From contig NZ_LJZS01000013.1 of NCBI RefSeq assembly GCF_001314875.1, forward strand, positions 31,889-95,888: DNA of 64,000 nucleotides, given 5' to 3'. Position numbers and translations under genes: made by a program. The notes below the pieces were generated by a model, which ran no database searches, had not been told where the DNA came from, and was given only the letters and a program-made list of their open reading frames with translations. The stretch is from Halomonas sp. HL-48 (GTDB taxonomy: Bacteria > Pseudomonadota > Gammaproteobacteria > Pseudomonadales > Halomonadaceae). Below, piece by piece: positions 15,735 to 25,019 of the stretch (positions are counted from its first letter, which is position 1; each line of letters starts with the position of its first letter).

Positions 15735-16280
15735 ATGAGCATCTACGGCGATTACATCAAGTCCGTGATACGCACAGTGCCAGACTGGCCGGAAAAGGGG
15801 GTCAATTTTCGTGACATTACCCCGCTGCTGCAAAATAGCGCGGCATTTCGCAAGCTGATCGACAGCTTCGTGCACCGCTACCAGGAAATGAACCTGGATG
15901 CCATCGCGTCCATCGACGCGCGTGGATTTATTATTGGCGCGCCGTTGGCCTACGAGCTGGGCTGCAGTTTTGTACCGGTGCGCAAGAAGGGCAAATTGCC
16001 GTTCAAGACCATCAGCGAAACCTATACGCTCGAATACGGCCACTCAGAGGTCGAGCTTCACTCTGACGCTTTCCAGAAAGACGACCGAATCCTGCTGATG
16101 GATGACCTGATTGCGACCGGCGGTACCATGCTCGCTGCGGCCAATCTTATCCAGCGCAGCGGTGGGCATGTCGTCGAGACGGCCACCATTATCGATCTGC
16201 CCGAACTGGGCGGTTCGCAGAAGATTCGCGATGCGGGTTACAGCGTCTTCGCGGTGTGTTCATTTACCGAAGACGAATAG
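15735..16280 (+). CDS. apt: Adenine phosphoribosyltransferase
   Basis: Apt converts adenine and PRPP to AMP. The 181-residue protein has [18 protein letters not shown] at the N-terminus, [19 protein letters not shown], and the PRPP-binding loop [15 protein letters not shown]. Start 15735 (MSIYGD) is preferred over the ATG four codons upstream because it gives the usual Apt length and has a weak AGAG site. The gene follows the purine permease by 30 bp and precedes gpt by 7 bp, so all three are likely one transcription unit. Confidence 0.95.
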   Translation: MSIYGDYIKSVIRTVPDWPEKGVNFRDITPLLQNSAAFRKLIDSFVHRYQEMNLDAIASIDARGFIIGAPLAYELGCSFVPVRKKGKLPFKTISETYTLEYGHSEVELHSDAFQKDDRILLMDDLIATGGTMLAAANLIQRSGGHVVETATIIDLPELGGSQKIRDAGYSVFAVCSFTEDE

Positions 16281-16287
16281 GCAGCCT

Positions 16288-16767
16288 ATGAGTACCGATC
16301 GCTATCACCAGCATTTTACGGTCTCATGGGACCAGCTCCATCGTGATGTTCGCCAGCTTTGCCACCAGCTGGTCGAGCGTGACTTCAAGGGCATCGTGGC
16401 GATTACCCGTGGCGGATTGATTCCTGCCGCTTTGATCGCCCGTGAACTCAACGTGCGGCTGATCGATACCGTATGCATCAAGAGCTATGATCACATGGAC
16501 CAGGGCGGGCTGGATGTGTTGAAAGGCGTCGATCACGACGGCGACGGCTGGTTATTGGTGGATGATCTTGTCGATACCGGCAAAACGGCGCGTGCAGTGC
16601 GCGAAATGCTGCCCAAGGCGCATTTCGTTACCATTTATGCGAAGCCCGAAGGGCGCCCGCTGGTCGATCAGTATTTGACCGAAGTGGCACAGCACTGCTG
16701 GATTCAGTTTCCCTGGGACATGGGCGTTGCCTATGTCGAACCCCTGGTTGATCAAGTGAAGAAATAA
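16288..16767 (+). CDS. gpt: Xanthine(-guanine) phosphoribosyltransferase
   Basis: This 159-residue type I PRTase salvages xanthine and guanine to XMP and GMP. It has the early substrate segment [18 protein letters not shown] and the PRPP loop [14 protein letters not shown], as in E. coli Gpt (152 residues), and ends in the [11 protein letters not shown] block typical of the Gpt subgroup rather than Hpt. It lies between apt and ung with only a few bases between genes. A longer frame starting at 16111 is a frame shadow of apt. Confidence 0.93.
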   Translation: MSTDRYHQHFTVSWDQLHRDVRQLCHQLVERDFKGIVAITRGGLIPAALIARELNVRLIDTVCIKSYDHMDQGGLDVLKGVDHDGDGWLLVDDLVDTGKTARAVREMLPKAHFVTIYAKPEGRPLVDQYLTEVAQHCWIQFPWDMGVAYVEPLVDQVKK

Positions 16768-16769
16768 CC

Positions 16770-17453
16770 ATGTCGACCCCGCTTCCCGATGACTGGAATC
16801 GCTGGCTAGGGGATGAGTTTCAGGCCGACTATATGCAGTCGCTGAAGCGCTTCTTGGCGGATGAAAAAGCCGCCAAGAAAACCATTTATCCCCATTCATC
16901 GCAGTGGTTTCGCGCCTTCGAGCTGACGCCTCTCAGTGACGTCAAGGTCGTGATCCTTGGGCAGGACCCTTATCACGGCCCCCAACAGGCACACGGGCTT
17001 TGTTTTTCGGTGCAGGCGGGGGTGGCGGTTCCTCCTTCGCTGGTCAATATCTATAAAGAGCTGGCCAGTGACGTGGGTGCAAAGCCGGTCAAACATGGCC
17101 ATCTGGAAGCCTGGGCGAGGCAGGGAGTCCTGCTGCTTAACACCTCGTTGACGGTTGAGAAAGGCAACGCGGCCTCCCACCGCGGTAAGGGCTGGGAGCC
17201 GTTTACCGACCGCGCCATCCAGACGGTTAGCGAGCATGCGCAACCCAGCGTTTTCTTGCTCTGGGGCAGCCACGCCCGGCAGAAAAAATCGTTGATCGAC
17301 ACCCGCCGTCATCTAATCCTGGAGGCGCCGCACCCCTCGCCGCTATCGGCCCATCGAGGCTTTTTTGGCACGCGCCCTTTTTCACAGGCCAATCGTTTTC
17401 TGGTCGAGCAGGGCCGCACGCCCATCGAGTGGCAATTGCCCGACACCCCTTAA
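16770..17453 (+). CDS. ung: Uracil-DNA glycosylase
   Basis: Ung removes uracil from DNA to start base-excision repair. The 227-residue family 1 enzyme shows the catalytic water-activating motif GQDPYHGP (Asp), the LLLNTSLTV segment, and the DNA-intercalating loop [11 protein letters not shown] with catalytic His. It begins two bases after gpt, so it is co-transcribed with purine salvage genes. No strong ribosome binding site is visible, suggesting coupling to gpt translation. Confidence 0.96.
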   Translation: MSTPLPDDWNRWLGDEFQADYMQSLKRFLADEKAAKKTIYPHSSQWFRAFELTPLSDVKVVILGQDPYHGPQQAHGLCFSVQAGVAVPPSLVNIYKELASDVGAKPVKHGHLEAWARQGVLLLNTSLTVEKGNAASHRGKGWEPFTDRAIQTVSEHAQPSVFLLWGSHARQKKSLIDTRRHLILEAPHPSPLSAHRGFFGTRPFSQANRFLVEQGRTPIEWQLPDTP

Positions 17454-17478
17454 CCTGGTGACGGCTTACGGGTAGAAT
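17450..17478 (+). promoter_or_regulatory. upp promoter
   Basis: -10 TAGAAT (17473-17478) with -35 TTAACC (17450-17455) at 17-bp spacing; the -35 overlaps the ung stop. A predicted start near 17485 gives a leader of about 60 nt. Confidence 0.6.
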
Positions 17479-17543
17479 ACGCACCAATTTTGCATGCCTG
17501 CGGTCACCCGCATTGCCCACCATCCCTGTAGTGAGGACGTCCC

Positions 17544-18173
17544 ATGAGTGTCTATGCCATTAACCATCCGCTTGTTCAGCATAAACTGGGACTGATGCGC
17601 GAGATTGATATAAGCACTAAGAGCTTTCGCGAGTTGGCGGGTGAAGTGGCGAAGCTATTGACCTACGAAGCCACGAAAGGGCTCGAACTCGAAGATCACA
17701 CTATTGAAGGATGGAATGGCGAGCCTATCGCCACGCAGCGACTTAAAGGCAAGAAAGTCACCGTCGTGCCGATTCTTCGCGCCGGGCTTGGCATGCTAGA
17801 CGGCGTCACCGATTTAATTCCCAGCGCACGCGTCAGTGTTGTCGGGTTATATCGTGATGAAGAAACGCTGCAACCGGTACCGTACTTTTCCAAGTTTGCC
17901 AACGACATCGAAGAGCGCATGGCCATTGTGATTGACCCCATGCTGGCCACTGGCGGCTCGATGGTGGCGACATTGGATATGCTGCGAGAGCGTGGCTGCG
18001 ACAGCATGAAGGTGATCGTTCTGGTCGCCGCCCCTGAGGGAATTAAACGTGTACAAGATGCCTATCCAGAGATAGAAATTTACACGGCGGCAGTGGATGA
18101 GCGACTGGATGAAAACGGCTATATCGTCCCGGGCTTGGGCGATGCCGGCGACAAGATATTCGGTACACGATAA
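17544..18173 (+). CDS. upp: Uracil phosphoribosyltransferase
   Basis: Upp converts uracil and PRPP to UMP. The 209-residue protein carries [14 protein letters not shown] near the N-terminus, [13 protein letters not shown], the PRPP-binding block [12 protein letters not shown], and the uracil-binding C-terminal [21 protein letters not shown] precedes the ATG. A terminator-like hairpin separates it from uraA, the cognate permease, so uraA may be partly readthrough or separately expressed. Confidence 0.96.
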   Translation: MSVYAINHPLVQHKLGLMREIDISTKSFRELAGEVAKLLTYEATKGLELEDHTIEGWNGEPIATQRLKGKKVTVVPILRAGLGMLDGVTDLIPSARVSVVGLYRDEETLQPVPYFSKFANDIEERMAIVIDPMLATGGSMVATLDMLRERGCDSMKVIVLVAAPEGIKRVQDAYPEIEIYTAAVDERLDENGYIVPGLGDAGDKIFGTR

Positions 18174-18190
18174 GCGTCTCGATCCAATCG

Positions 18191-18223
18191 GCCCCTGGCG
18201 ATTTACGTTAGGGGCATTTTTTT
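18191..18223 (+). terminator. Terminator or attenuator between upp and uraA
   Basis: The 6-bp stem GCCCCT/AGGGGC (18191-18196 with 18210-18215) closes a 13-nt loop and is followed by A and seven T residues. Its position inside a upp-uraA pair allows an attenuating role. Confidence 0.65.
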
Positions 18224-18259
18224 GCCCTGCCATTCTCTCAATGACTTGATAGGAGTCGC

Positions 18260-19510
18260 ATGATGCACGATGCGTCTAGCCAGCCCGAATCCTGGCCTAG
18301 AGTGTTGCTCACCGGTGCCCAGATGCTGTTTGTCGCCTTTGGTGCCCTGGTGCTGGTACCCCTGTTGACGGGACTTGATCCAAGCGTGGCATTATTTACC
18401 GCAGGCGTGGGCACGCTGGTGTTTCATACGGTGACCCGCCTGACGGTGCCTGTCTTTCTGGCCTCATCGTTTGCCTTTATTGCGCCAATCCAGGGGTCGA
18501 TCGCCAACTTTGGCGTGTCGGCCACGCTTGGCGGGCTGATGGTAGCCGGGTTGGTGTACGTCGTGATTTCCATAGCGGTGCGCATCAAAGGGACCGGCTG
18601 GCTTCATCGCCTGTTGCCACCGGTGGTGGTGGGGCCGGTGATCATGGTGATCGGGCTGGCCCTGGCCCCGGTCGCGGTAGAAATGGCGACCGGTGAAACC
18701 AGCGACCACATCGGCTATGGAGCGGCGCTGTTCCTGTCCATGACGAGCCTGCTGGTAACCCTTATCCTTGCTGTATTCGGGCGCGGGCTGTTGCGCTTGA
18801 TCCCCATTATGGGCGGAATCATTGTGGGCTATTGCCTGGCCCTGCTGATGGGGCTTGTCGATTTCACGCCCGTTCAGGATGCCGATTGGCTGGCACTCCC
18901 TGCGTTTACTGCACCGAGTTTCCACTGGGCCGCGGTTCTGTTTATGATTCCTGTCGCCATTGCGCCGGCGGTGGAGCATATTGGTGACATGGTGGCGATT
19001 GGGTCGGTCACCCGCCGCAATTACCTTGAAAAGCCTGGTCTGCACCGCACCCTGCTAGGCGATGGCCTGGCGACCACGGTGGCGGCGCTGTTCGGTGGCC
19101 CGCCGAATACGACCTACTCGGAAGTGACCGGGGCGGTGACGCTGACCCGGGCGTTCAACCCACGCTATATGGTGGTGGCGGCTGTACTTGCGATTTCACT
19201 GGCCTTTATTGCCAAGCTGGGTGCGCTGCTGCAAACCATCCCGGGGCCCGTCATGGGCGGTATCATGACGCTGCTGTTTGGGTCCATCGCGGTGGTGGGG
19301 ATGAACACCCTGGTGCGGGCAGGGCATTCGTTGACCGCACCGCGCAACCTGGTCGTGGTGTCGTTGATTCTCGTGTTTGGTATTGGCGGGATGCAGGTTG
19401 GCGGTGGTCAATTTACCTTGCAGGGCGTTAGCCTGGCAGCGTTGGTCGGCATTGTGTTGAATTGGCTGCTGCCCGCCGAGCCGGAAGACGACGTCGCCGA
19501 TGCTCACTAA
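18260..19510 (+). CDS. uraA: Uracil permease (NCS2 family)
   Basis: This 416-residue proton-uracil symporter is of the UraA type. Segments seen include LTGAQMLFVAFGALVLVP in TM1, PVFLASSFAFIAPI in TM3, the substrate-contact region FMIPVAIAPAVEHIGDM (Glu) in TM8, and FGGPPNTTYSEVTGAVTLT in TM10. The C-terminus is acidic. TAGGAG precedes the ATG. It follows upp, matching the common upp-uraA pairing. Distinct from the AzgA-like permease at 14406, which belongs to another NCS2 branch. Confidence 0.94.
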   Translation: MMHDASSQPESWPRVLLTGAQMLFVAFGALVLVPLLTGLDPSVALFTAGVGTLVFHTVTRLTVPVFLASSFAFIAPIQGSIANFGVSATLGGLMVAGLVYVVISIAVRIKGTGWLHRLLPPVVVGPVIMVIGLALAPVAVEMATGETSDHIGYGAALFLSMTSLLVTLILAVFGRGLLRLIPIMGGIIVGYCLALLMGLVDFTPVQDADWLALPAFTAPSFHWAAVLFMIPVAIAPAVEHIGDMVAIGSVTRRNYLEKPGLHRTLLGDGLATTVAALFGGPPNTTYSEVTGAVTLTRAFNPRYMVVAAVLAISLAFIAKLGALLQTIPGPVMGGIMTLLFGSIAVVGMNTLVRAGHSLTAPRNLVVVSLILVFGIGGMQVGGGQFTLQGVSLAALVGIVLNWLLPAEPEDDVADAH

Positions 19511-19537
19511 ACCGCATTTATACGGAGCCGAGCGCTT

Positions 19538-20101
19538 ATGCAGTTAGCCACATCGTTACCCTTTCCGGTGTTGGGCATTGCGGCCTGGAGCGGGACGGGG
19601 AAGACGACGCTTCTTGAGCAGCTGTTGCCGCGTCTGGGTGATGAGGGCATCAAGGTGGCGGTGATCAAGCATGCCCACCATCGCTTTGATGTCGACCAGC
19701 CGGGCAAAGACAGCTACAAGCTCCGCCACGCCGGCGCGGCGCCGGTGCTGGTGGCCTCGCGCCACCGTCTGGCGCTGATGCAGGAAACCCCCGGCGATGC
19801 CGAGCCCGACCTCAACCAGTTGCTGTCCATGATGGTGGTGCATGTGCCTGATCTGGTGCTGGTGGAAGGGTTTAAGGCCTGGCCTTTGCCCAAGCTGGTG
19901 CTTTATCGTCAGGGGATCGGAGAGGCGGATATTCTTAGCGGTCCGCACGTCGCGGCCGTCGCGCTTGATGGCGCTTCCCCCGTGGCCCTGCCGGCCTCAA
20001 CGACGCAGCTGGCACTTAACGACACGTACGCCATTGCACGCTGGGTGATCGAATGGATGGCGAGCCAACGGCTCAACGATGTTTCACGCAATGATAGGTG
20101 A
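19538..20101 (+). CDS. mobB: Molybdopterin-guanine dinucleotide biosynthesis adaptor MobB
   Basis: This 187-residue P-loop GTPase-like adaptor assists MobA in forming MGD cofactor. The P-loop is [16 protein letters not shown]; then [20 protein letters not shown], the characteristic MobB switch-like segment, and [19 protein letters not shown]. It is the first visible gene of a molybdenum cofactor cluster; moaC-moaD begins five bases after its stop. mobA and moaA are not in the window. Confidence 0.93.
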   Translation: MQLATSLPFPVLGIAAWSGTGKTTLLEQLLPRLGDEGIKVAVIKHAHHRFDVDQPGKDSYKLRHAGAAPVLVASRHRLALMQETPGDAEPDLNQLLSMMVVHVPDLVLVEGFKAWPLPKLVLYRQGIGEADILSGPHVAAVALDGASPVALPASTTQLALNDTYAIARWVIEWMASQRLNDVSRNDR

Positions 20102-20105
20102 CACC

Positions 20106-20912
20106 ATGCAGTTAACGCATCTCAACAGCCGCGGCGAAGCCCGTATGGTCGACGTTGCGGACAAACAGGAAACTCGCCGTGAAGCCGTGGCCTCTGGACG
20201 CATTGTGATGCAGCCCGCCACCCTGGCGCAGCTGAGCGAAGGCTCTCTGCCCAAGGGCGATGTGCTGGCCACGGCGCGCATCGCCGGCATTCAGGCAGCA
20301 AAACGCACCCACGAGTTGATCCCGCTTTGCCACTCGCTGGCGCTGTCGAAAGTGGCCATCGAGTTTGATGTGGATCCGGCGGAAAGCTGTGTTCATGTGA
20401 CGGCAAGCTGCCGCCTGAATGGGCGTACCGGTGTGGAGATGGAAGCACTGACCGCCGTCTCCGTCGCCTGTCTGACGCTTTACGATATGTGCAAGGCCGT
20501 CGACAAATCCATGCGCATTGAAGCGGTACAGCTTGATAGTAAGCGAGGTGGCCAGCGCGGCGAGTATCAGCGCGAGACCGCGCCGGAAGCGGCCGCCCCG
20601 ATTGTGACCGGCGAGGGCGCCGCGGGTGAAGTGAGCCTTGGGGGGCGCTGTCATTCTCCCTGCGTGCTGGTCAAGTTCCTGGCCGAGCTACGCGAGCAGC
20701 TGGGTGAAAACGAGCGCGCCGTGACCTTCGACCAGTTGCCGAGCCGAGATATCGCCGGACTGAAGGCGGCACTGGTGGCTCAGGACGAGCGCTTTCAGCT
20801 GCTCAAGGACCAGCGCACGCTGTGCGCCATCAACCAGGTAATGGCCAACGACGCCGCCTGCATTACCGATGACGATGAAGTGGCGTTTTTCCCGCCGGTC
20901 ACAGGGGGCTAG
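20106..20912 (+). CDS. moaC: MoaC-MoaD fusion: cyclic pyranopterin monophosphate synthase plus sulfur carrier subunit
   Basis: One 268-residue frame carries two normally separate proteins. Residues 1 to about 152 are MoaC, with [33 protein letters not shown], and [20 protein letters not shown] (catalytic Lys region), ending at [14 protein letters not shown] linker of about 35 Ala/Gly/Glu-rich residues follows. Residues 187-268 are MoaD, starting [14 protein letters not shown] and ending FFPPVTGG. The free C-terminal Gly-Gly, needed for adenylylation and thiocarboxylation, is intact. moaE follows one base after the stop. The fusion joins genes that are neighbours in E. coli moaABCDE. Confidence 0.9.
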   Translation: MQLTHLNSRGEARMVDVADKQETRREAVASGRIVMQPATLAQLSEGSLPKGDVLATARIAGIQAAKRTHELIPLCHSLALSKVAIEFDVDPAESCVHVTASCRLNGRTGVEMEALTAVSVACLTLYDMCKAVDKSMRIEAVQLDSKRGGQRGEYQRETAPEAAAPIVTGEGAAGEVSLGGRCHSPCVLVKFLAELREQLGENERAVTFDQLPSRDIAGLKAALVAQDERFQLLKDQRTLCAINQVMANDAACITDDDEVAFFPPVTGG

Positions 20913-20913
20913 G

Positions 20914-21366
20914 ATGCAGATCACTATCCGCGTGCAGGCAGCGCCTTTCGATATGGCCTTCGGCTACGAGGACAGCATTGCCGGGCGAACCGATATTGGC
21001 GGGATCGTCAGCTTTACCGGGTTGGTGCGTGACTTCAACGAAACCCCCGATGTGACCGGCTTGACCCTCGAGCACTACCCGGGAATGACCGAGGCGACCC
21101 TGCAGCAGATTGCCGAGCAGGCGGGAGAGCGCTGGTCGCTCAATGCCGTGACGATCATTCATCGCGTGGGGTATATGCGCCCGGGCGATGCCATCGTCAG
21201 AGTGCTGGTGGCAAGCGCCCACCGGCGGGAAGCCTTCGAGGCCTGCGATTTCATCATGGACTGGTTGAAAACCCAGGCGCCATTCTGGAAGAAAGAACAC
21301 GGCCGGCAAGGCGACTACTGGGTCAAGGAGCGGCGCTCAGATATCGACGATGCGGCCCGCTGGTAG
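20914..21366 (+). CDS. moaE: Molybdopterin synthase catalytic subunit MoaE
   Basis: MoaE forms the heterotetramer with MoaD that converts cyclic pyranopterin to molybdopterin. The 150-residue protein has GGIVSFTGLVRDFN, LTLEHYPGMTE, the VGYMRPGDAIVRVLVASAHRREAF-type core (HRREAFEAC), and the active-site lysine segment KTQAPFWKKE. It begins immediately after the moaC-moaD fusion, whose MoaD half is its partner. The last gene of the cluster; the RNase J gene converges from the other side. Confidence 0.96.
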   Translation: MQITIRVQAAPFDMAFGYEDSIAGRTDIGGIVSFTGLVRDFNETPDVTGLTLEHYPGMTEATLQQIAEQAGERWSLNAVTIIHRVGYMRPGDAIVRVLVASAHRREAFEACDFIMDWLKTQAPFWKKEHGRQGDYWVKERRSDIDDAARW

Positions 21367-21400
21367 TCGATGGTCCTCTCTCTACAGCGCCAATGCTGGT

Positions 21401-23083
21401 TTACTCGTCGGCGATAGGCGCGGGCAGTTCGCTGGCCATGATCTGCAGGTGCACTTCGGGCAGATGCTGAAGATGGTCGGCTAGCCAGGCGAGCAGACGC
21501 GGCTGGAGGCCGAGCCGCAAGTCCGCCAGTGTATCCGCGTGCAGGTCGGCGAGCTGCTCGTCCAGCCATTCGCTGAAGCTGTCTTCATCCAGGGGGTTGG
21601 CACTGGTGTTATCGAGCATCAGACGGCCAATGCGCGCCCAGCCGGTCTCCGTCGCGCAGACCGGCAGGGCCAGATACAGCCGTCCCCGACGCGGATGGGT
21701 GCTGCTGGTGTCGCTTTCAAGCCCCGGGTGAGGCACGACACTGTTCTGGCTGACGATACACGGCGGCTGGGGATAATGCTGCTCGTGATGCAGCCCCTGA
21801 TGATCAAACCGGATCATGTCGCCATTGACCGGTGCCAGCGGAGCTTCAATACCAAGCGACGCCGCCAGCCGTTGATGCGCCCGCTGATGAAGACGCTCGC
21901 CATGAACGGGAAGCAGATGCCGCGGCGATAGCCACTGATAAAAGCGTATAAGCTCTTCCTGGGCGGGATGCCCGGTGGCATGCAGTTCAGGGTGATTGAA
22001 CTCATCGAAGAGCTGGACGCCAAGCTGTTGCAGGCGCTTTTTCAGCTGTTCGATTGGTCGTTCGTTGCCGGGTATCGCCTTTGCGGAGAAGATCACATTG
22101 TCGCCTGGCTGCAAATCGACATGGGGGTGTCGACCCTGGGCGAATCGCTGCAGGGCGGCGCGCGGCTCACCCTGGCTGCCGGTGGCAATCACGACGACTT
22201 CATCGGGGGGAAGGTAGCCCAGATCGTGGGCGGGCACCAGCGCCGGGAAATCATCCATATAGCCGAGCCCCCGCGCCACGCCAACCATGCGCTCCATCGA
22301 GCGGCCCATCAAACTGACGCGCCGTCCACACTGATCGGCCGCGCGGCCGATCGCCAGCACGCGGGCCAGGTTGCTGGCAAAGCAGGAGACGATCACCCGT
22401 CCTTCGCAACGGGCCAGGGTTCTGGCCAGCGCGCGGGCCACATCGCCTTCACTGCCGGAGTGACCAGGTACAGGGGCGTTTGTGGAATCGCCCACCACCA
22501 GATCGACCGGAGCAAGTGCCTTGAACTGTGATGGATCGATCGGCGCGCCAATGAGCGGTTCGGGATCCAGTTTCCAGTCCCCGCTATGCAGAACGCGATA
22601 GGGGCCGGCCATGATCAGCACCGCGCAGCTTTCAGGAATGGAGTGGGGCACGCCCAGGTAGCGCAGGCTAAAGGGGCCGTTTTCCAGCGCTTCGCCGGGT
22701 TCGATCACCTGAATAGCGGCGCTGCTCAGCTGGTGTTCGGCAAACTTGAGGCGCAGCAGGCCTGCGGCCAGCGGGGTGGCATACACAGGGCACTGCCAGT
22801 GCGGCCATAGCCAGGCGACCGCGCCAATGTGGTCTTCATGACCGTGGGTGATATACAGCGCCTTGGGGGCTATGCCCAGTGCCTTGGGGGTCTCCAGATT
22901 GGGTACTTGCAGGGGCGTGTTAGGCAAATCCTGGCGAATCATCATGCCGCAATCCACGGCAATCCAATGATCCTCGTATCCGTAAAGCGTCAGGTTCATA
23001 CCGATTTCCCCGCAGCCACCCAGCGGCAGGAGGCGCAGGGGAGGGCGACGACGGGGACGAATATGAGCGCGCGGTGGATGCAT
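21401..23083 (-). CDS. rnj: RNase J family metallo-beta-lactamase/beta-CASP ribonuclease
   Basis: The 560-residue protein has the RNase J layout: LLPLGGCGEIGMN at the N-terminus, the metal-binding motif HGHEDH at residues 80-85, the LHSGDWKLDP segment, the beta-CASP region with VIVSCFASNLARV and VIATGSQGEPRAAL, and the HATGHPAQEEL and LLPVHGE motifs that complete the metal site. A C-terminal domain of about 110 residues is less conserved. RNase J processes or degrades RNA, with 5'-exonuclease activity in other lineages. It is not universal in gammaproteobacteria, where RNase E dominates. The start has only a weak ribosome binding site. Confidence 0.88.
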   Translation of the reverse strand: MHPPRAHIRPRRRPPLRLLPLGGCGEIGMNLTLYGYEDHWIAVDCGMMIRQDLPNTPLQVPNLETPKALGIAPKALYITHGHEDHIGAVAWLWPHWQCPVYATPLAAGLLRLKFAEHQLSSAAIQVIEPGEALENGPFSLRYLGVPHSIPESCAVLIMAGPYRVLHSGDWKLDPEPLIGAPIDPSQFKALAPVDLVVGDSTNAPVPGHSGSEGDVARALARTLARCEGRVIVSCFASNLARVLAIGRAADQCGRRVSLMGRSMERMVGVARGLGYMDDFPALVPAHDLGYLPPDEVVVIATGSQGEPRAALQRFAQGRHPHVDLQPGDNVIFSAKAIPGNERPIEQLKKRLQQLGVQLFDEFNHPELHATGHPAQEELIRFYQWLSPRHLLPVHGERLHQRAHQRLAASLGIEAPLAPVNGDMIRFDHQGLHHEQHYPQPPCIVSQNSVVPHPGLESDTSSTHPRRGRLYLALPVCATETGWARIGRLMLDNTSANPLDEDSFSEWLDEQLADLHADTLADLRLGLQPRLLAWLADHLQHLPEVHLQIMASELPAPIADE

Positions 23084-23115
23084 CAGAGTCTTAAAGCCTA
23101 AAAAGTAATGCCTTA

Positions 23116-23145
23116 ACTATACGGGATGGGACGGGCGGCTAACAA
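23116..23145 (-). promoter_or_regulatory. Possible promoter of the RNase J gene
   Basis: Minus-strand -35 TTGTTA (23140-23145) and -10 TATAGT (23116-23121) are 18 bp apart, about 30 bp before the start codon. Confidence 0.45.
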
Positions 23146-23259
23146 TCATCGCGGTAACGGGCGGTGATTGCGCGCCGGGCATTGGGTACAATAGACGTTT
23201 GTTGAATCCCCGGTGTGGCCACTATTTGCGCCGGGTGCACACCGTCAAGAGTATTTACC

Positions 23260-24114
23260 ATGTCGCATTTTTATCGTTTGGTGGTTTCCTGCCCGGACCA
23301 GGTAGGCATTGTCGCGCAGGTGTCGAGTTTTATCGCTGAGCAGGGGGGGTCGATTACCGAGGCGAGCCAGCATTCCGATCTGGAAACCGGGCGTTTTTTC
23401 ATGCGCTACGAAATACTGGCGGACTCGTTGGGGATGTCGGCAGAGGCGTTGCGTTCGGCATTTGAGCCGGTTGCCGCGCGCTTCGATATGCAGTGGTCCC
23501 TGGTGGATACCCAGCAGCGGCGCCGGGTGGTGCTGATGGTCTCGCGGGAATCCCACTGTCTGGTTGACCTGCTCTACCGTTGGCAGGTGGGCGAACTTGA
23601 CTGCGATATCGTCGGGGTGATTTCCAATCATGACGATATGCGATCGTTGACCGAGTGGTACGCGATTCCCTATCACCACGTGCCCGTGGACCCGGCGAAT
23701 AAAGACGTTGCCTTCGAGCAGGTGCAGGCGCATATCGACCAGGCGCTGGCAGACTGCATCGTGCTCGCGCGCTACATGCAGATTTTGCCGCCTTCACTGT
23801 GCGAGCGGTATGCCGGGCAGGTGATCAACATCCACCACAGCTTTCTGCCTTCCTTTGCCGGCGCCAAGCCATACCACCAGGCCTATGAGCGCGGCGTCAA
23901 GCTGATCGGGGCGACCTGCCACTACGTGACCCAGGAACTGGATGCGGGCCCGATCATCGAGCAGGACATTCACCGGGTAAGCCACTGCCACACGCCGACG
24001 GATCTGGTGCGCTTTGGCCGTGATGTGGAAAAAGCCGTGTTGGCACGGGGTCTTCGCTGGCACTTGGAAGACCGCGTGCTGGTGCATGGTAATAAAACCG
24101 TGGTATTCAGCTAG
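23260..24114 (+). CDS. purU: Formyltetrahydrofolate deformylase
   Basis: PurU hydrolyses 10-formyl-THF to THF and formate, balancing one-carbon pools and supplying formate for PurT. The 284-residue protein has an N-terminal ACT domain (residues 1-80 or so, [19 protein letters not shown]) and a C-terminal formyltransferase-fold domain with [17 protein letters not shown] and [14 protein letters not shown]. Start 23260 begins the conserved N-terminus; the frame is open 15 codons further up. Its stop codon overlaps that of convergent lexA by four bases. Confidence 0.94.
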   Translation: MSHFYRLVVSCPDQVGIVAQVSSFIAEQGGSITEASQHSDLETGRFFMRYEILADSLGMSAEALRSAFEPVAARFDMQWSLVDTQQRRRVVLMVSRESHCLVDLLYRWQVGELDCDIVGVISNHDDMRSLTEWYAIPYHHVPVDPANKDVAFEQVQAHIDQALADCIVLARYMQILPPSLCERYAGQVINIHHSFLPSFAGAKPYHQAYERGVKLIGATCHYVTQELDAGPIIEQDIHRVSHCHTPTDLVRFGRDVEKAVLARGLRWHLEDRVLVHGNKTVVFS

Positions 24115-24773
24115 CCAAGCGCCTGGCCGTTGCCACCGCGGATAACGCCGACGCCTACGCCCTCGATGTCGAGTGGTTGAGTGCGCAAATCGATATTGAT
24201 GGGTGAAAAATCGGGATTTTCCGCGATCAGCGTGACGTGATGCCCGTCGCGTTTGAAACGCTTCACGGTGACTTCATCTTCCAGTCGGGCGACGACAATC
24301 TGGCCGTCGCGTACGCGCTGGGTGCGATGTACGGCGAGCAGGTCGCCTTCAAGAATGCCGACGTTCTGCATGGAAAGCCCGCGCACGCGCAGCAGGTAAT
24401 CCGCCCTGGGCGTAAAGTAGTCGGCGGGCAGCGGGCAATAACGGTCAATGTGCTCGGCGGCCAGAATAGGGCTGCCCGCGGCGACCTCGCCGATGATCGG
24501 CAGTCCGCTGGCGGGATCAGCCGCGGGCGGCTGGCTGTCCAGCGTGTCCTGAGGCTCCTGATTCGGCAAGCGAATCCCCCGAGAGGTATTGCGGATAATG
24601 CGAATGACGCCTTTGCGCTCTAGCGCCCGCAAATGTTCTTCTGCCGCATTGGGCGAGCGAAAGCCCAGCGCCTTGGCGATTTCTGCCCGGGTGGGCGGGT
24701 AGCCAAGCTCCGCCATGGTTTTGACAATAAAGTCGAACACATTCTGTTGACGTACGGTTAACGGCCGTGACAT
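24111..24773 (-). CDS. lexA: LexA repressor
   Basis: LexA represses SOS genes and is inactivated by RecA-stimulated self-cleavage. The 220-residue protein has an N-terminal winged helix ([20 protein letters not shown]; recognition-helix region [18 protein letters not shown]), the cleavage site Ala99-Gly100 in GEVAAGSP, and the Ser134/Lys171 dyad in GLSMQNVGI and TVKRF, spaced 37 residues as in E. coli. The linker is longer than in E. coli LexA (202 residues). Probable self-regulation through the CTG-N10-CAG box 39 bp upstream. Confidence 0.96.
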   Translation of the reverse strand: MSRPLTVRQQNVFDFIVKTMAELGYPPTRAEIAKALGFRSPNAAEEHLRALERKGVIRIIRNTSRGIRLPNQEPQDTLDSQPPAADPASGLPIIGEVAAGSPILAAEHIDRYCPLPADYFTPRADYLLRVRGLSMQNVGILEGDLLAVHRTQRVRDGQIVVARLEDEVTVKRFKRDGHHVTLIAENPDFSPINIDLRTQPLDIEGVGVGVIRGGNGQALG

Positions 24774-24811
24774 ATCAGCCTCCAGCGTGGGTAAATGGGC
24801 AGACAGCGTTT

Positions 24812-24827
24812 CTGTTTACCTGATCAG
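24812..24827 (-). promoter_or_regulatory. LexA (SOS) box upstream of lexA
   Basis: Minus strand CTGATCAGGTAAACAG fits CTG-N10-CAG with one mismatch to CTGT-N8-ACAG. It lies 39-54 bp before the lexA start. A further half-site TACTGTATAC occurs a little upstream but lacks its partner. Confidence 0.6.
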
Positions 24828-24987
24828 TATGTGGTTAAGTATACAGTATGTTTCCCTGTCCAGTACATATCTGCGTCAAGCCGGCTAACGATATGATGTA
24901 TAAGGGGATGCTGTGCCCCAAGCGAGGCGAGATTTAACGCTAACCAAGCGTTGAGAGGGCTACAATGATAACGTAGTATCCTTAGAT

Positions 24988-24998
24988 TGTTTAAAACA
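24988..24998. promoter_or_regulatory. Palindrome before psrA
   Basis: TGTTTAAAACA is a perfect inverted repeat around one base, 22 bp before the psrA start, well placed for autoregulation. Known pseudomonad PsrA sites are described as GAAAC-N-GTTTC-like, the reverse polarity, so assignment is uncertain. Confidence 0.35.
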
Positions 24999-25019
24999 TC
25001 CGTTTTTATGGAGAGCAGC

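Noticed and set aside
21539..22531. Plus-strand frames opposite the RNase J gene
   Set aside because: The minus-strand protein has intact metallo-beta-lactamase and beta-CASP motifs; the opposite frames are unsupported.
24840..24870. Second full LexA box upstream of lexA
   Set aside because: Only a half-site TACTGTATAC is present; the matching CAG half is not at the right distance.
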